Assembly: GCA_025966295.1 (NCBI GenBank)
Contig: JAOPVD010000232.1
Coordinates: forward strand, 1-9,728
Length of the DNA stretch: 9,728 bases
Direction: 5' to 3'
Source: Frankiales bacterium
Lineage (GTDB): Bacteria > Actinomycetota > Actinomycetes > Mycobacteriales > SCTD01
Shown piece after piece: positions 6,657-9,728 of this stretch. Position 1 is the stretch's first letter; every line of letters starts with the position of its first letter. Position numbers and translations under genes: made by a program. A model generated the notes under the pieces. It had not been told where the DNA came from and ran no database searches. It saw only the letters and a list, made by a program, of their open reading frames with translations.

Positions 6657-8081
6657 TCAGCGGCGCTTCACGTCGGGGCGGGCGGCCAGCTCGGCCCACA
6701 GGTGCGCGGCGGCCTGCGCGCCCTTGAACAGCATCGGCAGCACCACCCGCTCGTTCGGCGCGTGGATCCGGTCATCGGGCAGACCGACGCCGACGAACAG
6801 CACCGGCGCGGCGAGCACGTCCGCGAGGTCCGCCTCCGGGCCGCTGCCGCCCTCCCGGGTGTAGAGCACCTCCTGGCCGAACGCCGCCTCCATCGCCGCG
6901 GTGGCGGCCTGCAGCGCAGGCGCGTCGAGCGGGGTGAGGCAGGGCCGCACGCCCGGGCCGCCGAAGGCCACGGTCGCGGTGATGCCGTCCCGGTCGTAGC
7001 CGGCGACGTAGTCGGCCATTGCCCGCTGCACCTCCAGCGGCTCCTGGTCGGCGACCAGCCGGAAGCTCACCTTGGCGTGCGCGTCGGTCGGCACGATCGT
7101 CTTGTGGCCGGGGCCGGTGTAGCCGCCCCACATGCCGTTCACCTCGGCGGTTGGCCGGGCCCAGACCCGCTCCAGGGTGCTGTAGCCGGCCTCCCCCGCG
7201 GTGCCGCGCGACAGCGCGGTCTCGGCGACCCACCTGGCCTCGTCGAAGGGCAGCTTGGCGAACAGCTCCCGCTCCTGGTCCGACAGCGGCACCACCCGGT
7301 CGTAGAAGCCGTCGAGCGTGACCCGGCCGTCGGCGTCGTGCAGCCCGGCGAGCAGGTCGGCCATCACCGCGAGCGGGTTGGGCACGGCGCCGCCGAACGA
7401 GCCGGAGTGCAGGTCGACGTCCGGCCCGTGCAGGTCGACCTGGCAGTCGGTGAGCCCCCGCATCCCGGTGCAGATCGAGGGCGTGTCGCGGTCGAAGACC
7501 GAGGTGTCGCTGACGACCACCACGTCGCAGGCGAGCCGGTCGCGGTGGTCCTCGAGCAGCTGCCGGAAGTGCGGCGAGCCGGACTCCTCCTCGCCCTCCA
7601 CCACCACCTTCAGCGTCACCGCCGGGCTGCTGCGGCCGGTCGTGGCGAGGTGGGCCTGCAGCCCGAGCAGGTGGAACAGCACCTGGCCCTTGTCGTCGAC
7701 GGCGCCGCGGGCGAACAGCTCGTCGCCGATGACGGTGGGCTCGAACGGCGGCGTGTTCCAGAGCTCCAGCGGGTCGACGGGCTGGACGTCGTGGTGGCCG
7801 TACAGCGTCACCACCGGGGCGTCCGGGTCAGCGCTGGGCCACTCGGCGAAGACCGCCGGCAGCCCGGCCGTCTCCCACACTTCGACGGTCGGGAAGCCGG
7901 CCACGCGCAGCCGGTCGGCCAGCCACTCGGCGCTGCGCCGCACCTCGCCGGCGTGCTCCGGACTGGCGCTGATGCTCGGGATCCGGAGCCAGGCGTCCAG
8001 GTCGGCCAGGAGCTCGTGCTTGTGGGCGTCGACGTACTGGGCGATATCGGTCACGGTCTTCGACTCTAGGGTCTGCGTCAT
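6657..8081 (-). CDS. M20 family metallodipeptidase
   Basis: 474 residues from ATG 8081. It is a full-length M20 peptidase of the carnosinase/dipeptidase branch, a cytoplasmic two-metal (Zn or Mn) enzyme that cleaves dipeptides. Expected metal and catalytic residues, numbered from this start: H96 and D98 in YGHHDVQP, D129 in GAVDDKG, E165/E166 in EGEEESGS, D192 in VSDT, and H440 in RIHAPNE. The dimerisation/lid domain (about 216-380) includes DLHSGSFGGAVPNP (223-236), with the His that reaches into the partner active site in this branch. No signal peptide. The start is not certain: GTG 8090 and GTG 8054 are also in frame, and none has a ribosome binding site. GTG 8054 (465 residues, beginning MTDIAQYVDAH) lies 8 bases after a TANNNT hexamer and may be the true leaderless start. 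The gene is divergent from the alpha/beta hydrolase. Its stop is 48 bases before the ArsR-like gene, so some read-through into that operon is possible. Confidence 0.93.
   Translation of the reverse strand: MTQTLESKTVTDIAQYVDAHKHELLADLDAWLRIPSISASPEHAGEVRRSAEWLADRLRVAGFPTVEVWETAGLPAVFAEWPSADPDAPVVTLYGHHDVQPVDPLELWNTPPFEPTVIGDELFARGAVDDKGQVLFHLLGLQAHLATTGRSSPAVTLKVVVEGEEESGSPHFRQLLEDHRDRLACDVVVVSDTSVFDRDTPSICTGMRGLTDCQVDLHGPDVDLHSGSFGGAVPNPLAVMADLLAGLHDADGRVTLDGFYDRVVPLSDQERELFAKLPFDEARWVAETALSRGTAGEAGYSTLERVWARPTAEVNGMWGGYTGPGHKTIVPTDAHAKVSFRLVADQEPLEVQRAMADYVAGYDRDGITATVAFGGPGVRPCLTPLDAPALQAATAAMEAAFGQEVLYTREGGSGPEADLADVLAAPVLFVGVGLPDDRIHAPNERVVLPMLFKGAQAAAHLWAELAARPDVKRR
8063..8072. promoter_or_regulatory. 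Symmetric two-way promoter candidate (overlapping -10 boxes)
   Basis: ACTCTAGGGT contains TAGGGT on the plus strand (8067-8072) and TAGAGT on the minus strand (8068-8063), sharing the TA step at 8067-8068. The plus box is followed by 7 bases and then ATG 8080 of the hydrolase. The minus box is followed by 8 bases and then GTG 8054 of the peptidase frame, and GTGACC (minus strand 8090-8085, spacer 16) is a 4/6 match to a -35 box for it. Neither gene has a ribosome binding site, which fits leaderless transcripts going both ways. No good -35 is visible for the plus direction. Confidence 0.5.
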
Positions 8082-8895
8082 GCAGGTCACGGTGGGTCCG
8101 CACGTCTTCGACGTGGTCGTCGACGGACCGGCGGACGCGCCCGCGGTCCTGCTGCTGCACGGCTTCCCGCAGAGCGCGCACTCCTGGCGCGCGGTGCGGC
8201 CGTTCCTCGACGGCTACCGGGTGATCGCGCCCGACCAGCGCGGCTACTCCCCCGGCGCCCGGCCGGCCGGCACCGAGGCCTACCGCCTGCCCGAGCTCGT
8301 GGCCGACGCGCTCGGTCTGCTCGATGCCCTGGGCGTGGAGCAGGCGCACGTGGTCGGGCACGACTGGGGCGCCGCGGTGGCCTGGCAGCTCGGCGCCCGG
8401 CACAGCCCACGGGTCCGCACCCTGACCACCGTCTCGGTGCCGCACCCGCGCGCGTTCGTCGAGGCGCTGCGGACCGACGCCGACCAGCGGCAGCGCTCGC
8501 TCTACATGCGCGAGTTCGCCACCCCCGGGTACGACGCCAGGATGCTGGCCGACGACGCCGCCGGGCTGCGGGGGCTGTTCGGCGGGTCGCTGCCCTCGGT
8601 CGACGTGGAGCACCTGGTGGCCCGGGCGCAGCAGCCGGGCGCGCTCGCCGCCTGGCTGCAGTGGTACGCCGCCCAGCGCCTGGAGGACATCGCCGACACC
8701 CCGGCGGTCGGGGTGCCGACCCTGCACGTGTGGTCCGACGGCGACGCCGCCCTCGGCCGGGCGGGGGCGCTCGGCACCGCCGCCTGGGTCACCGGGCCGT
8801 ACCGCTTCGAGGTGCTCGAGGGCGTCTCGCACTGGGTCCCGGAGGAGGCCGCCGACCGGCTCGGCCCGCTGCTGGCCGCGCACCTCGCACGCTGA
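8080..8895 (+). CDS. Alpha/beta hydrolase, epoxide hydrolase type
   Basis: 271 residues. ATG 8080 is chosen because the fold begins immediately after it; the frame is open further upstream but that part is antisense to the peptidase gene. There is no ribosome binding site, and a TANNNT box ends 7 bases before the ATG. Motifs: the oxyanion-hole HGFP at 27-30; DQRGYSPG (52-59), like the DQRGYG of epoxide hydrolases; the nucleophile elbow GHDWG at 93-97 with Asp95 instead of serine; the acid D222 (or D220) in WSDGDAAL; and catalytic H251 in SHWVPEEAA. A variable helical cap lies between about 122 and 208 and includes WYAAQR (195-200), whose tyrosine is where epoxide hydrolases hold an epoxide-activating Tyr. 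An Asp nucleophile excludes an ordinary serine esterase and fits epoxide hydrolase or haloalkane/haloacetate dehalogenase chemistry; the RGY motif and the cap tyrosine favour epoxide hydrolase. The substrate is unknown. It overlaps the next gene by one base (TGATG). Confidence 0.9.
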   Translation: MQVTVGPHVFDVVVDGPADAPAVLLLHGFPQSAHSWRAVRPFLDGYRVIAPDQRGYSPGARPAGTEAYRLPELVADALGLLDALGVEQAHVVGHDWGAAVAWQLGARHSPRVRTLTTVSVPHPRAFVEALRTDADQRQRSLYMREFATPGYDARMLADDAAGLRGLFGGSLPSVDVEHLVARAQQPGALAAWLQWYAAQRLEDIADTPAVGVPTLHVWSDGDAALGRAGALGTAAWVTGPYRFEVLEGVSHWVPEEAADRLGPLLAAHLAR

Positions 8896-9626
8896 TGCGG
8901 CTCGCGACGGCCAACCTCCTGCACGGCCGCGCGCTGCCCGACGACGTGGTCGACCCCGACCGGCTGCGGGCCGCCGCCCGGCTGCTGGACGCCGACGTGC
9001 TGGGCCTGCAGGAGGTGGACCGCGAGCAGCCCCGCTCCGGCGGGCTGGACCAGACCGCCGTGGTGGCGGAGGCGCTCGGCGCGGACCACCACCGCTTCGT
9101 CGCCGCCCTGTCCGGCAACCCGGGCGTGCAGTGGACCGCGGGCGACCAGCCAGGACCGGCGTACGGGGTCGGGCTGGTGTCCCGGCTGCCGGTGCGGGCC
9201 TGGCACGTGCTGCGCATGCCGGCCGCGCCGGCCCGGTGGCCGATGCCGGTGCCGGGCGGCCGCCGGGCCGTCTGGATCCGGGACGAGCCGCGGGTGGTGC
9301 TGGCCGCCGAGCTCGACGGCCTGACGGTCGCCACCGCGCACCTGTCGTTCGTGCCCGGCTGGAACGTGCACCAGCTGGGCCGGGTCGTCCGCTGGCTGCG
9401 CGGGCTACCGGGACCGCAGGTGCTGCTCGGCGACCTGAACATGCCCCGGCCGGTCGCCACCACGACGAGCGGCTGGACGTCCCTGGTGACGGCCAAGACC
9501 TTCCCGGCGCCGGCGCCGCGCCTGCAGATCGACCAGGTGCTGGCCTCGCGGCCGCTCCCGGTGCGGTCCGGCCGGGCGGTGCTGCTGCCCGTGTCGGACC
9601 ACCGGGCCCTGACCGTCGACCTCTGA
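8895..9626 (+). CDS. Endonuclease/exonuclease/phosphatase family protein
   Basis: 243 residues. ATG 8895 shares its A with the TGA of the hydrolase, so the two genes are translationally coupled and form one operon. The residues that define the EEP fold (DNase I, AP endonuclease, inositol phosphatases, sphingomyelinases) are all in place: N7 in TANLLHGR, E40 in LQEVD (Mg ligand), H149 in TAHLSF, D180 and N182 in GDLNMP, D213 in QIDQVL, and D235-H236 in SDHRAL. The segment AYGVGLVSRLPV (89-100) is the usual G-N/V-x-L-S-R-P strand. It should be an Mg-dependent phosphodiesterase or phosphatase. It has no signal peptide, so it acts in the cytoplasm. It is compact and lacks the extra loops that set AP endonucleases apart, so nuclease versus lipid or small-molecule phosphodiesterase cannot be decided. 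Pairing with an epoxide hydrolase-like enzyme gives no obvious shared pathway. Confidence 0.9.
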   Translation: MRLATANLLHGRALPDDVVDPDRLRAAARLLDADVLGLQEVDREQPRSGGLDQTAVVAEALGADHHRFVAALSGNPGVQWTAGDQPGPAYGVGLVSRLPVRAWHVLRMPAAPARWPMPVPGGRRAVWIRDEPRVVLAAELDGLTVATAHLSFVPGWNVHQLGRVVRWLRGLPGPQVLLGDLNMPRPVATTTSGWTSLVTAKTFPAPAPRLQIDQVLASRPLPVRSGRAVLLPVSDHRALTVDL

Positions 9627-9634
9627 CCGCACCG

Positions 9635-9640
9635 TACGGT
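9635..9640 (+). promoter_or_regulatory. Putative leaderless -10 box before the GTG at 9648
   Basis: TACGGT matches TANNNT and is followed by 7 bases and then GTG 9648, the same geometry as at the hydrolase start. It lies within a perfect 10-base palindrome, ACCGTACGGT (9631-9640), and between TGACCG (9624-9629) and CGGTCA (9637-9642). No convincing -35 box is visible. The 21-base gap after the EEP gene has no ribosome binding site. Confidence 0.45.
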
Positions 9641-9647
9641 CATCGAC

Positions 9648-9728
9648 GTGCCCGAGATCCGCGTTGCCCTCCCGTCCGACCACGCCGGTGCCGTCGCGGC
9701 GTGGCGGGCCGCCCAGGCCGGCCGCGGG
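9648..9728 (+). CDS. N-terminal fragment, possible GNAT acetyltransferase
   Basis: The gene is cut by the right edge; 27 codons are visible from GTG 9648. The peptide starts MPEIRVALPSDHAGAVAAWR and continues AAQAGRG. The pattern of a first strand with an IRxAxPxD motif followed by an amphipathic helix is how many GNAT-family N-acetyltransferases begin, so that family is a reasonable guess, but the acetyl-CoA site is outside the window. The start has no ribosome binding site and appears to be leaderless, so it may be transcribed apart from the hydrolase-EEP operon 21 bases upstream. Confidence 0.6.
   Translation, partial: MPEIRVALPSDHAGAVAAWRAAQAGRG

Noticed and set aside
6255..8069. Open frame of 604 codons on the plus strand opposite the regulator and peptidase
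   Set aside because: It is antisense to two intact family members and crosses their promoter gap. It has no motif and no ribosome binding site.

Overview
The window is high-GC DNA, by eye around 70 percent or more G+C and strongly G/C-biased at third codon positions. The gene families, the use of GTG starts and several -10-like TANNNT hexamers 6 to 8 bases before a start codon all suggest an actinomycete (Actinomycetota). I cannot name a genus. I see no rRNA, tRNA, CRISPR array, insertion sequence or phage module. This looks like ordinary chromosome with compact metabolic genes, all intact except the two cut by the window edges.

Left part (1-3047): a divergent pair opens the window. The start of an exported protein (minus strand, cut at the edge) and an exported neutral/alkaline ceramidase-fold protein (plus strand) are separated by 168 bases. 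The ceramidase homologue keeps several family motifs but seems to lack others. After it comes a roughly 100-base nested inverted repeat, probably a terminator or structured RNA, and then an aldo/keto reductase with an intact catalytic tetrad.

Middle part (3104-8081, minus strand): in transcription order the genes are an M20 metallodipeptidase, an ArsR-like winged-helix regulator, an MFS exporter-type transporter and an AidB-type acyl-CoA dehydrogenase. Regulator and transporter overlap by ATGA and the dehydrogenase follows after 38 bases, so these three probably form one operon. The 48 bases before the regulator hold a promoter candidate that would give a leaderless mRNA. Two copies of TTCTTTGC overlap its -35 region and are a good operator candidate for autorepression.

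Right part (8080-9728, plus strand): an alpha/beta hydrolase with an Asp nucleophile (epoxide hydrolase or dehalogenase type) overlaps by one base with an endonuclease/exonuclease/phosphatase-fold protein. After these comes the start of a gene cut by the window edge, possibly a GNAT acetyltransferase. The hydrolase and the M20 peptidase are divergent. Their ATG codons share a CATG, and -10-like hexamers on the two strands overlap at the same TA step, so this looks like one symmetric, two-way promoter.

I found no convincing evidence of a new multi-gene system. The points most worth following up are the regulator-transporter-AidB operon with its operator, the compact two-way leaderless promoter, the diverged ceramidase homologue and the nested inverted repeat.
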